From contig NZ_CP089414.1 in the NCBI RefSeq assembly GCF_022394535.1, positions 2,790,001 to 2,854,000 of the forward strand: a stretch of 64,000 nucleotides of DNA, written 5' to 3'. The translations under genes were made by a program, and so were the position numbers. Within the stretch, counting starts at the first letter, position 1. Each line of letters begins with the position of its first letter. Positions 1 through 7,810 of this stretch are shown one piece after another. The notes beneath the pieces are model-generated. The model was not told where the DNA came from. It worked only from the letters and a program-made list of their open reading frames with translations, and made no database searches. The DNA is from Dyella terrae. Lineage in GTDB: Bacteria > Pseudomonadota > Gammaproteobacteria > Xanthomonadales > Rhodanobacteraceae.

Positions 1-1
1 G

Positions 2-538
2 TTCCTTCGTGCCGGACGCCAGGTCATTGCGCAGACGGCGAACATCCTCGCTTTTCTCGCACCGAGGCACGGCCTGGTACCCGCGTCCGCAACTGGTCAG
101 GTCTACGCGATGCAATTGCAGCAGACCGTTTCCGACATCGTCGCGGAAGTGCACGACACGCACCATCCGATCTCAGTCGAGGAATACTACGAAGAGCAAC
201 GCGCCGAGGCACGCAAACGCGCGGCAGCCTTCTGCACGCAACGCATGCCGAAATACCTGGGTTACTTCGAGCAAGTGCTGGAGCGCGGCGATGGGCAACA
301 CGCCATCGGGCGCAAGCACTCGTACGTGGACCTGTCGCTGTTCCAGCTGATGTCCGGGTTGGACTATGCGTTCCCCAACACCATGAAGGGTCTACGCCGC
401 CGCACCGCCCGACTGCGTGCACTACACGACCGCGTGGCAGCGCGACCGAACATCTCCGCCTATCTGGCGTCGGATCGACGCATTCCGTTCAATGAAGATG
501 GCATCTTTCGCCACTATCCCGAGCTGGATGAATGCTGA
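2..538 (+). CDS. Glutathione S-transferase family protein, C-terminal part (gene starts upstream of window)
   Basis: The frame is open from the first bases to a TGA at 536-538, so the start lies outside the window and about 178 residues are visible. The visible part begins with IAQTANILAFLAPRHGL, which looks like the end of a thioredoxin-fold glutathione-binding domain. An all-helical domain follows with YVDLSLFQLMSGLDYAF, the usual pattern around the conserved Asp of GST helix 6. The protein is probably cytosolic. Its class and substrate cannot be told from this piece. It ends three bases before the stop of the convergent transporter gene. Confidence 0.8.
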   Translation, partial: FLRAGRQVIAQTANILAFLAPRHGLVPASATGQVYAMQLQQTVSDIVAEVHDTHHPISVEEYYEEQRAEARKRAAAFCTQRMPKYLGYFEQVLERGDGQHAIGRKHSYVDLSLFQLMSGLDYAFPNTMKGLRRRTARLRALHDRVAARPNISAYLASDRRIPFNEDGIFRHYPELDEC

Positions 539-541
539 GGC

Positions 542-973
542 TCAGAACACCGCGATGATGATGGCGCCGGTCACGATGAGCCCGCCGCCAATGGCCAGCG
601 GCCAGCTCAGCTGCTCGCCCAGCAGCACGATGCCAAGCACGATGGCGATGGCAACGCTCAGCTTGTCGATGGGCGCCACCTTGCTGATCGGCCCCAGCTG
701 CAGCGCGCGGTAATAGCAAAGCCACGAGAGACCCGTGGCGATACCCGAAAGCACCAGGAATACCCAGCTGCTCACGGGCAGGCCGGTCGGGCGTGCCCAT
801 TCATTCCTCAAACTGAGAATGCCGGCCGTCACCAGCAGGATCACGATGGTGCGAATGAAGGTGGCGAGGTTGGAGTTGATCCCCGCCACGCCCATCTTGC
901 CGAACAGCGCCGTAAGCGCCGCGAAAAACGCCGAACCCAGCGCGAAGAGCAACCAGCTCTCGCGCAGGTTCAT
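542..973 (-). CDS. Small EamA/DMT-family transporter (single repeat)
   Basis: This 143-residue, very hydrophobic protein has about five membrane segments. It contains one EamA repeat, where classical drug/metabolite transporters have two in about 300 residues. It ends in LAIGGGLIVTGAIIIAVF, typical of the last helix of the repeat. Single-repeat members are a known subgroup and usually work as dimers, so this need not be a truncation. The ATG at 973 is the first in frame and gives a sensible N-terminus (MNLRESWLLFALGSAFF). The substrate is unknown. Confidence 0.8.
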   Translation of the reverse strand: MNLRESWLLFALGSAFFAALTALFGKMGVAGINSNLATFIRTIVILLVTAGILSLRNEWARPTGLPVSSWVFLVLSGIATGLSWLCYYRALQLGPISKVAPIDKLSVAIAIVLGIVLLGEQLSWPLAIGGGLIVTGAIIIAVF

Positions 974-1009
974 ACCAACTCGCTCGGCAGCGTGGTCATG
1001 CGCGGCTAA

Positions 1010-1534
1010 CTAACCGCCGCTGTCTTGGTCACTCGCCGGGCGGCTCTTGCCCCACTCGATGACCTTGTACATGACCGGCTTTACGTGCTCACCGGCCTGG
1101 TTCGTCCACGCGCCCTTCTGATCGACCATATAGGTCTGCGGAATGCCGCCCTTGGGCGTCACCACGACCATATAGACCTGACCGCTGCGACTGTATTCCT
1201 GGATCGTCTGGTCACCTTCGGTGCGCACCTTTACCTGCGGCGGCGCGTTGCCGTTCGGATCGCGCGGCTGGGCGTCGGAGGTGGCCGGCGTGGTCGTGGC
1301 CGGCTGGCTCAACGTCGCTTCCGTGTCGGCAGATACCTGGCCGGATTTGGAGGCGGACGAGGCGGAGGACTTGGACGGCACCTTGGGTGCCGGCGGTGGC
1401 GGCGTGGCCTGCACACCCGGATCGTTCATGCCCGGCGGCGGCGGTGCCGGCGGGAACTGACTGGGAGACGACTGGGCAAGCGCATTCGACGCGACGGCCA
1501 CACCAAGAACAGCGAGCAGAACAACGGGTTTCAT
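1010..1534 (-). CDS. DUF2782 family exported protein
   Basis: The protein has 174 residues. The open frame extends further upstream, but the ATG at 1534 is preferred because an AGGAGG lies just 5' of it and the first residues (MKPVVLLAVLGVAVASNALA) form a clean signal peptide. A Pro/Ala/Ser-rich low-complexity linker occupies about residues 22-95. The C-terminal 75 residues (from QVKVRTEGDQTIQEYSRSGQ) match DUF2782, a small domain found in gamma- and betaproteobacteria, often beside polA as here. It is divergent from polA with about 160 bp between the starts. The function is unknown; it is presumably periplasmic. Confidence 0.8.
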   Translation of the reverse strand: MKPVVLLAVLGVAVASNALAQSSPSQFPPAPPPPGMNDPGVQATPPPPAPKVPSKSSASSASKSGQVSADTEATLSQPATTTPATSDAQPRDPNGNAPPQVKVRTEGDQTIQEYSRSGQVYMVVVTPKGGIPQTYMVDQKGAWTNQAGEHVKPVMYKVIEWGKSRPASDQDSGG

Positions 1535-1697
1535 GATGACGGCCTCCTGTGGGAAATGGAGCATAACAGCGCAAAACCGCATGGCTTGTGAAGCGGCCGT
1601 ATGCCTCACCCAACGTCGTCGATGGACGACACTCGGCCACGCCAGCCCGGCCTGAACGGAGGGCGCCCTCAGCCCGGCACGCATGCGAGAATGCGGC

Positions 1698-4469
1698 ATG
1701 GCCAAGCTCATTCTTATCGACGGTTCGTCGTACCTGTACCGCGCTTTCCACGCGCTCCCGCCGCTCACCAACTCGCAAGGCGAGCCCACCGGTGCCCTGT
1801 TCGGCGTAGTGAACATGCTGCGCTCTACGCTGAAGGCGAAACCCGATTACGTCGCCTTCGTCAGCGACGCCCCCGGCCCCACCTTCCGCAACCAGCTCTA
1901 CGACCAATACAAGGCCAACCGCCCGCCGATGCCAGACGATCTGCGCGCGCAGGTGGAGCCCATGCTGGCCATCGTCGGCGCGCTGGGTTTTCCTATCCTG
2001 CGCGTGGGTGGCGTGGAAGCGGACGACGTGATCGGCACGCTAACCGAACAGGCGCATGCGCAGGGCATCGAGGTGGAAATTTCCACCGGAGACAAGGATC
2101 TTGCGCAGCTCGTGCGGCCGGGCGTCACCCTGATCAACACCATGACCAACACGACCACCGACAGCGCGGGCGTGATGGAAAAGTTCGGTGTCGAGCCCAC
2201 GCAGATCATCGACTTCCTTTCGCTCACCGGTGACACCGTCGACAACGTGCCGGGCGTACCCAAGTGCGGCCCGAAGACCGCAGCCAAATGGCTATCCGAG
2301 TACCGCACACTCGACAACCTGATGGCGAACGCAGACAAGGTCAGCGGCAAGATTGGCGAGAGCCTGCGCGCCGCACTGCCGCAGCTACCGCTGTCGCGCG
2401 ATCTGGTGACGATCAAGATCGATGTGCCGTTGGACCAGTCCGTTGCCGAATTGAAGTTCCATGAACGCCACGTCGAGCAATTGCGCGAATTGTATGCGCG
2501 CTATGAATTCAAGGCGGCGCTGAAGGATCTCGAGGCTGAAACCAACGGCACGGCAGGAGCACAACCCGCGCGCGACACGGGCTCGCCGAGTGCCTCCTCC
2601 GAAACCGGTCGCGCACAAGGCGCGCTCCTGCTGGAAGGTAGCGCACAAGACCTTTCGATGGCCGGTCAGTACGAACTGGTGACCACGCAGGCACAGTTCG
2701 ACGGCTGGCTGGCGAAGATCGCCACAGCGCCGCTGGTGTCGTTTGATACGGAAACCACCTCCATCGATTCGATGCAGGCGGACATCGTCGGCCTAAGCCT
2801 GTCGGTGGAGCCGGGCCATGCGTGCTACGTGCCGCTTGCTCACGACTACCCGGGCGCGCCGGCGCAACTATCGCGTGAGCACGTGCTCGCTACACTCAAG
2901 CCCTTCTTCGAGGACGCCAGCCGCCCGAAGATGGGTCAGCACGCGAAGTACGACATCAACATCTTGTCGAACTACGACATCCATCTGCAGGGCCTCAAGC
3001 ACGATTCCATGCTGGAGTCATACGTATGGAACGCCACGGCGACGCGCCACGACATGGATTCGCTAGCCAAGAAATACCTCGACGTCGACACCATCAAGTA
3101 CGAACAGGTGGCCGGCAAGGGCGCCAAGCAGATTCCGTTCTCGCAGGTGGACCTGGATACCGCCTGCCGCTACGCCGCCGAAGACGCTGACATCACGCTG
3201 CGCCTGCACCACGCCCTGTGGCCCAAGCTGGAAAGCGAACCGACGCTGCGCTCGATCTACGAGAACATCGAGATCCCGCTTATCCCCGTGCTCGCTTCGA
3301 TGGAGCAGCGCGGCGTGCTGATCGACGTGAGCGAGCTGCGCATGCAAAGCCAGCAACTCGGCAAGCGCATGCTGGAACTACAGCAGGAAGCCTGGAAAAG
3401 CGCCGGCCACGAGTTCAACCTGGATTCGCCCAAGCAGTTGCAGGCGGTGCTGTTTGATGAACTGGGACTACCGGTCAAGGTGAAAACACCCACCGGCCAG
3501 CCGTCCACCAATGAGGAAGCGCTCGAAGCCATCGCGGACGATCACGCGCTGCCGCGCCTGATCCTCGACTACCGCGGCCTCGCCAAGCTGCGCTCCACCT
3601 ATACCGACAAGCTGGCGCAGATGGTCAATCCGCGCACGGGCCGCGTGCACACCAGCTACCACCAGGGCTCGGTGGCGACGGGCCGCGTGTCCTCGTCCGA
3701 TCCCAACCTGCAGAACATTCCCATCCGCACCGAGGAAGGCCGCCGCATCCGCCAGGCTTTCGTCGCTCCGGAGGGTTGGGTGGTACTGGCGGCCGACTAT
3801 TCGCAGATCGAACTGCGCATCATGGCTCACCTGTCCGGCGATGAAGGCCTGCTCAAAGCTTTCCACGAAGGCGGCGACGTGCACCGCGCCACCGCCGCCG
3901 AAGTGTTCGGGCTCAAGCCGGAAGAGGTCAGCGCCAACCAGCGCCGCGCCGCCAAGGCAATCAACTTCGGCCTGATGTACGGCATGAGCGCCTTCGGCCT
4001 GGCGCGCCAACTGGGTGTGGATCGTGGCGAAGCCAGCGACTACATGGCGCGCTATTTCGCCCGCTATCCCGGTGTGCATGCCTTCATGGAAGCCACCCGC
4101 CAGCAAGCTCACCGCGACGGTTACGTGGAAACGCTGTTTGGTCGCCGTCTCTATCTGGAAAACCTCACCGCACGCAATCAGGCGCTGCGCGCGGGCGCCG
4201 AACGCGCCGCGGTGAACGCGCCGATGCAAGGCACAGCGGCCGACATCATCAAGCGCGCCATGATCACTGTGCACGATTGGCTGCAAACGCGCGCCGACGA
4301 CGCCCACATGCTCATGCAGGTGCACGACGAACTGGTATTCGAAGTGCGCAAGGATGTGGTGGACGAGGTGCGCGCAGGTGTCATCGAGCGCATGTCCGGT
4401 GCGGCGACGCTATCCGTGCCGCTGCTGGTGGAAGCGGGCGTGGGAGCCAACTGGGGTGAGGCGCATTGA
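1698..4469 (+). CDS. polA: DNA polymerase I
   Basis: The protein has 923 residues, close to the E. coli enzyme (928). The ATG at 1698 is chosen because the protein then starts MAKLILIDGSSYLYRAFHAL, the usual PolA N-terminus; an ATG 15 bases upstream is less likely. The order is a 5'-3' exonuclease/flap domain (about 1-290), a 3'-5' exonuclease (about 320-510) with the DTE motif near residue 350 intact, so proofreading is expected, and a family A polymerase. Polymerase motif A reads LAADYSQIELRIMAHL, motif B RRAAKAINFGLMYG, and motif C QVHDELVFEV. It fills gaps in repair and removes Okazaki primers. DUF2782 lies upstream and an sX13-like RNA downstream. Confidence 0.98.
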   Translation: MAKLILIDGSSYLYRAFHALPPLTNSQGEPTGALFGVVNMLRSTLKAKPDYVAFVSDAPGPTFRNQLYDQYKANRPPMPDDLRAQVEPMLAIVGALGFPILRVGGVEADDVIGTLTEQAHAQGIEVEISTGDKDLAQLVRPGVTLINTMTNTTTDSAGVMEKFGVEPTQIIDFLSLTGDTVDNVPGVPKCGPKTAAKWLSEYRTLDNLMANADKVSGKIGESLRAALPQLPLSRDLVTIKIDVPLDQSVAELKFHERHVEQLRELYARYEFKAALKDLEAETNGTAGAQPARDTGSPSASSETGRAQGALLLEGSAQDLSMAGQYELVTTQAQFDGWLAKIATAPLVSFDTETTSIDSMQADIVGLSLSVEPGHACYVPLAHDYPGAPAQLSREHVLATLKPFFEDASRPKMGQHAKYDINILSNYDIHLQGLKHDSMLESYVWNATATRHDMDSLAKKYLDVDTIKYEQVAGKGAKQIPFSQVDLDTACRYAAEDADITLRLHHALWPKLESEPTLRSIYENIEIPLIPVLASMEQRGVLIDVSELRMQSQQLGKRMLELQQEAWKSAGHEFNLDSPKQLQAVLFDELGLPVKVKTPTGQPSTNEEALEAIADDHALPRLILDYRGLAKLRSTYTDKLAQMVNPRTGRVHTSYHQGSVATGRVSSSDPNLQNIPIRTEEGRRIRQAFVAPEGWVVLAADYSQIELRIMAHLSGDEGLLKAFHEGGDVHRATAAEVFGLKPEEVSANQRRAAKAINFGLMYGMSAFGLARQLGVDRGEASDYMARYFARYPGVHAFMEATRQQAHRDGYVETLFGRRLYLENLTARNQALRAGAERAAVNAPMQGTAADIIKRAMITVHDWLQTRADDAHMLMQVHDELVFEVRKDVVDEVRAGVIERMSGAATLSVPLLVEAGVGANWGEAH

Positions 4470-4508
4470 TCAAACCCCGCCGCCAAGTCGCCATGTAAAG
4501 CGACATCC

Positions 4509-4915
4509 ATGATCGCTAGCCGTCAGATCGCGCCAGGGACGTCGGCACGTATCGCATGCCTTGCGAGTATCGGCGCGTGGTTGTGTCTGCTCACTGGCTC
4601 GTGGATGGCTTGGCGCAAAATGCTTGGAGATTCCGCCTGGGATCTCCTGCTGAGTGCGTGGAATTTCTTCGGAAACCTACTTGACCTGAGGTCGACGGTC
4701 GCTGGAGCGGTAACGCTTCCGCCTCCGGAGGAGTCCTTGAAATACTTTGCCTGGGATTGGCGACGGCAGGTCTGTGGCTAGCGCGGCGAAACCGGCGTAT
4801 TCCGATGGCAAACATCGCCATCGGCCTGAGCGTCGCATTGCTTGGACTGGCCCTGGTTTCGATAGCGCTCCAGGTCGTGCTCTACGTTTGGCTAAAGGAC
4901 GCGCACTGGCGTTGA
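4509..4915 (+). pseudogene. Small membrane protein, probably frame-broken
   Basis: From the ATG at 4509 a frame encodes a helix-rich start (MIASRQIAPGTSARIACLAS, then a WLCLLTGSWMAW membrane segment) and stops at 4781. From about 4742 a different forward frame, without its own good start codon, encodes ILCLGLATAGLWLARRNRR and a second strongly hydrophobic helix (NIAIGLSVALLGLALVSIAL), and stops with TGA at 4913-4915. Joining the frames between 4685 and 4742 would give one protein of about 135 residues with two or three membrane segments. This is inference: the two pieces could also be chance. I recognise no family. It lies between polA and the sX13-like RNA. Confidence 0.4.
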
Positions 4916-5009
4916 AGGCCAGCCGTTAACATTTCATCAAATGAACCATCCCTAACCAAAATCGGCCTGACGTGTGCAACTTTTGCTCCGTCCTGCGTTC
5001 TTAGTTATC

Positions 5010-5139
5010 GGATGCACGCAACGGCGTCCTCGGGTTCGCCACCTCCCTGGACGAACCCAACCGGTCAGCAAACCTCTCCCCTGGGTTTTGCTGCCACCCC
5101 GGCCCCGAGGATTCCCCCCTAATCCTCGGGGCTTTTTTT
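5010..5139 (+). ncRNA. sX13-like small RNA with three C-rich loops
   Basis: Three stem-loops follow one another. The first is 5032-5041 paired with 5048-5058, with loop CCTCCC. The second is 5066-5074 paired with 5084-5093 with one bulged base, loop containing CTCCCC. The third is a perfect 12-bp terminator stem, 5102-5113 with 5121-5132, loop CCCCCCT, followed by seven T. No protein frame explains the stretch. From memory, Xanthomonas sX13 has an unpaired 5' part and three C-rich-loop hairpins and is encoded near polA, where enterobacteria keep Spot 42. Here polA is likewise the nearest recognisable gene upstream. C-rich loops suit pairing with G-rich Shine-Dalgarno regions. The 5' end is a guess; no convincing promoter was seen. 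Confidence 0.7.
5102..5139 (+). terminator. Rho-independent terminator of the sX13-like RNA
   Basis: A perfect 12-bp stem (5102-5113 with 5121-5132), a 7-base C-rich loop and T7 at 5133-5139 make this one of the strongest intrinsic terminators in the window. It ends the candidate small RNA and separates it from the LacI regulator gene. Confidence 0.93.
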
Positions 5140-5260
5140 ATGCCTGCTGCCCGGAACACCGAAGCGAAAGGACAGCGAGCACTCAAGCGGATAGGATTTG
5201 CGCCAACCAACCGTCGGGCCACACGGACCGCGGTCGGCACTGCTCAAGGGTCATCTCGGC

Positions 5261-6295
5261 GTGCAGATCAAGGGAAAAGTCACTTCATTCGATATCGCTC
5301 ACTTGGCCGGGGTTTCCCAGTCCACGGTGTCGCGCGCGCTGCGCGGCAGTCCGCTGGTCAACGAGGAGACTCGCCGGCGCATCCAGGCGGCGGTCGATGA
5401 GCTGAACTACAAGGTCGACAAGAACGCCTCCGGGCTGCGCGCCAAGCACACCGGCACGCTCGCCCTGTTGCTGTTCGAGGACCCGACCGCCGACGAGTCG
5501 CACATCAATCCGTTCTTCCTGTCGATGCTGGGCTCGATCACGCGGGCCAGCGCACAGCGCGGCTACGACCTGCTGATCTCGTTTCAGCAGTTTTCGCGCG
5601 ACTGGCACGCCGACTACGCGGACAGCAAAAAGGCCGACGGCATCATCCTGCTGGGCTACGGCGACTACCTCGCCACCCGCGACAAGCTGCAGAAGTTGGT
5701 GGATCAGGGCACGTGCTGCGTGCGCTGGGGCGCCGTGCTGCCCGACCAGCCGGATGTCTCCGTGGGCTGCGACAATGTCAGCGGCGGCCGGGACGTCACC
5801 CTGCATCTGCTGGACCAGGGCTGTCAGCGCATCGCCTTCCTCGGCGATGCCTCCAGCCACTATCCCGAGTTCTTCGATCGCTACCGCGGCTATGCGCGCG
5901 CGCTCAACGACGCCGGCCTCGATGCCGAACCGTTGCTGCAGGTGAACGCCGAAAGCACCGAACAATCCGGCTACAACGCTGCGGAAACACTGATGGCGCG
6001 TGGCGTGGCGTTCGACGCCGTGTTCGCCGCCAGCGACCTGATCGCCATCGGCGCCATGCGGGCACTGGCCGACCACGGTCTGCGGGTGCCCGACGACGTG
6101 GCGCTAGCCGGCTTCGATGACATTCCGGTCGCCAGCTTCGTCAATCCACCGCTGACCACCGTGCTGCAGGACACCCATCTGGCGGGTGAGATCCTGGTCG
6201 ACAATCTGCTGGCCCTGATCCGCGGCCAGCCGGCGGAAAGCGCGATGCTTCCGGCAAAACTGACCGTACGGAAATCCAGCCTCAAACCCCGCTGA
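5261..6295 (+). CDS. LacI-family transcriptional regulator, likely maltose/maltodextrin repressor
   Basis: The preferred start is the GTG at 5261, giving 344 residues and the usual LacI opening; AAGGG lies ten bases upstream. The HTH is at about residues 8-30 (IAHLAGVSQSTVSRALRGS), followed by the hinge and a periplasmic-binding-protein-like sensor domain to the end (DDVALAGFDDIPVASFVNPP, a typical LacI/PurR stretch). It sits at the end of a run of maltodextrin genes, convergent to the transporter gene 27 bp away. Two LacI-type palindromes, 17275-17288 and 17491-17504, are the obvious candidate operators. The inducer is inferred to be maltose or a derivative. Confidence 0.9.
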   Translation: MQIKGKVTSFDIAHLAGVSQSTVSRALRGSPLVNEETRRRIQAAVDELNYKVDKNASGLRAKHTGTLALLLFEDPTADESHINPFFLSMLGSITRASAQRGYDLLISFQQFSRDWHADYADSKKADGIILLGYGDYLATRDKLQKLVDQGTCCVRWGAVLPDQPDVSVGCDNVSGGRDVTLHLLDQGCQRIAFLGDASSHYPEFFDRYRGYARALNDAGLDAEPLLQVNAESTEQSGYNAAETLMARGVAFDAVFAASDLIAIGAMRALADHGLRVPDDVALAGFDDIPVASFVNPPLTTVLQDTHLAGEILVDNLLALIRGQPAESAMLPAKLTVRKSSLKPR

Positions 6296-6322
6296 TGCCC
6301 CAACTTAGTCGGCGTCGCTGTT

Positions 6323-7810
6323 TTAGGACGCCTCGGCTGCCGATAACTGCGCCGAAGGCTCCGCCACGCGCAGCGTGCACAAGCCAGCAACGACCAGGCT
6401 CGCGCCGCCCATCGCCAACGCCCAGATCGGCTGTCCGTGGAAGAACAGGCGCAGCAGCAGCCCCAACACGCTCGCCGCCAGCAGTTGCGGGATCACGATG
6501 AAGAAATTGAAGATGCCCATATAGACGCCCATCTTCGTCGCCGGCAGGTTGTCAGATAGCAACGCATACGGCAGCGACAGAATGGACGCCCACGCAAAGC
6601 CCACGCCCACCATCGACAGCAGCAGCCAGTGCGGATCGCGGATCAGCAGGAACGAGAGCAGGCCCACGCCGCCCAGCCAGCAATTGACGAGATGGCTTGC
6701 GCGCAAGCCCCACCGACGCACCATCCAAGGAATAACCGCCGCCGCGACAGCGGCAAAGCCGTTATAGGCACCGAACAGCACACCCACCCAATTCGCGCCC
6801 TCGCTGTAGAGCGCCGAATGCGTGTCAGTGGTGCCGTAATGCACCGATGTCACCGCGGCCGTGGTGTAGATCCACAGCGCGAACAGCGCGAACCATGAGA
6901 AGAACTGCACCACCGCCAGCCGCCGCATGGTTTCCGGCATACCGTAGAGATCGCCCATGACCTGTCGGAGCATGCCGCGGGTGCGCGCCACCGACAGCCA
7001 CGAGAACAGCGCGCCGAACAGAGCCAATCCGCCCGCGAGCAGATAGAGCTCCTTCTCCAGCCCGTAGTAGCGAATGGCCACCAACAACACGATGCCCGCC
7101 ACGATCAGCGCAGCGCCGAGGCGCCATGCGCCCGAGGCTTCCGTCTCGCCGGCATCCACCGGATTGTCGGTAAAGGCCTCCAACTCACCGGGCGGGTACT
7201 CGCGCGTGGTCAGCACCGTCCACAACACCGATCCCAGCAGCACCACGCCGCCCAGGTAGAACGCGTATTTCACCGTGTCGGGAATGGCGCCCTCGCCCGC
7301 GACGTTGCTCACGCCGAGCTTGGCGAGCAGCCAAGGCAACAACGAGGCCACCACCGAGCCCACGCCGATGAAAAAGCTCTGCATGGCGTAACCCACCGGG
7401 CGCTGGCGCGGCGGCAACTGATCACCCACGAAGGCGCGGAACGGCTCCATCGAAACGTTGATCGAGGCGTCCATGATCCACAGCAAACCTGCCGCCACCC
7501 ACAGCACCGGCGAATTGGGCATGCACAGCAGGGCCAGCGTGGTGAGCACCGCGCCGATCAGGAAATACGGACGCCGACGCCCCAGTCGCGTCCACGTGCG
7601 ATCCGACAGGTAGCCGATGATCGGCTGCACCAACAGACCGGAGAACGGCGCCGCGATCCATAGCGCGGGAATGTCGCCAACATCCGCGCCCAAGGTCTGG
7701 AAGATGCGGCTGACGTTCGCGTTCTGCAGCGCAAAGCCGAACTGGATGCCAAGGAAACCGAAGCACATGTTCCAGATCTGCCAGAACGAAAGTTCGGGCT
7801 TGCGCGTCAT
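6323..7810 (-). CDS. Major facilitator superfamily sugar transporter (maltose type)
   Basis: This 495-residue protein has about twelve membrane helices. Its start, SFWQIWNMCFGFLGIQFGFA, and GYLSDRTWTRLGRRRPYFLI (the MFS loop 2-3 motif) match the family of proton-linked sugar importers that includes Caulobacter MalY and the SLC45-like carriers. Its ATG overlaps the stop of the upstream glycosidase gene by four bases (ATGA), so it is the last gene of the 13984-to-6323 operon. It probably carries maltose or glucose, released in the periplasm by the upstream enzymes, across the inner membrane. The substrate is inferred from context. Confidence 0.85.
   Translation of the reverse strand: MTRKPELSFWQIWNMCFGFLGIQFGFALQNANVSRIFQTLGADVGDIPALWIAAPFSGLLVQPIIGYLSDRTWTRLGRRRPYFLIGAVLTTLALLCMPNSPVLWVAAGLLWIMDASINVSMEPFRAFVGDQLPPRQRPVGYAMQSFFIGVGSVVASLLPWLLAKLGVSNVAGEGAIPDTVKYAFYLGGVVLLGSVLWTVLTTREYPPGELEAFTDNPVDAGETEASGAWRLGAALIVAGIVLLVAIRYYGLEKELYLLAGGLALFGALFSWLSVARTRGMLRQVMGDLYGMPETMRRLAVVQFFSWFALFALWIYTTAAVTSVHYGTTDTHSALYSEGANWVGVLFGAYNGFAAVAAAVIPWMVRRWGLRASHLVNCWLGGVGLLSFLLIRDPHWLLLSMVGVGFAWASILSLPYALLSDNLPATKMGVYMGIFNFFIVIPQLLAASVLGLLLRLFFHGQPIWALAMGGASLVVAGLCTLRVAEPSAQLSAAEAS

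Noticed and set aside
4976..5009. Promoter of the sX13-like RNA
   Set aside because: Possible -10-like TAGTTAT at 5002-5008, but no -35 at acceptable spacing; not strong enough to list.
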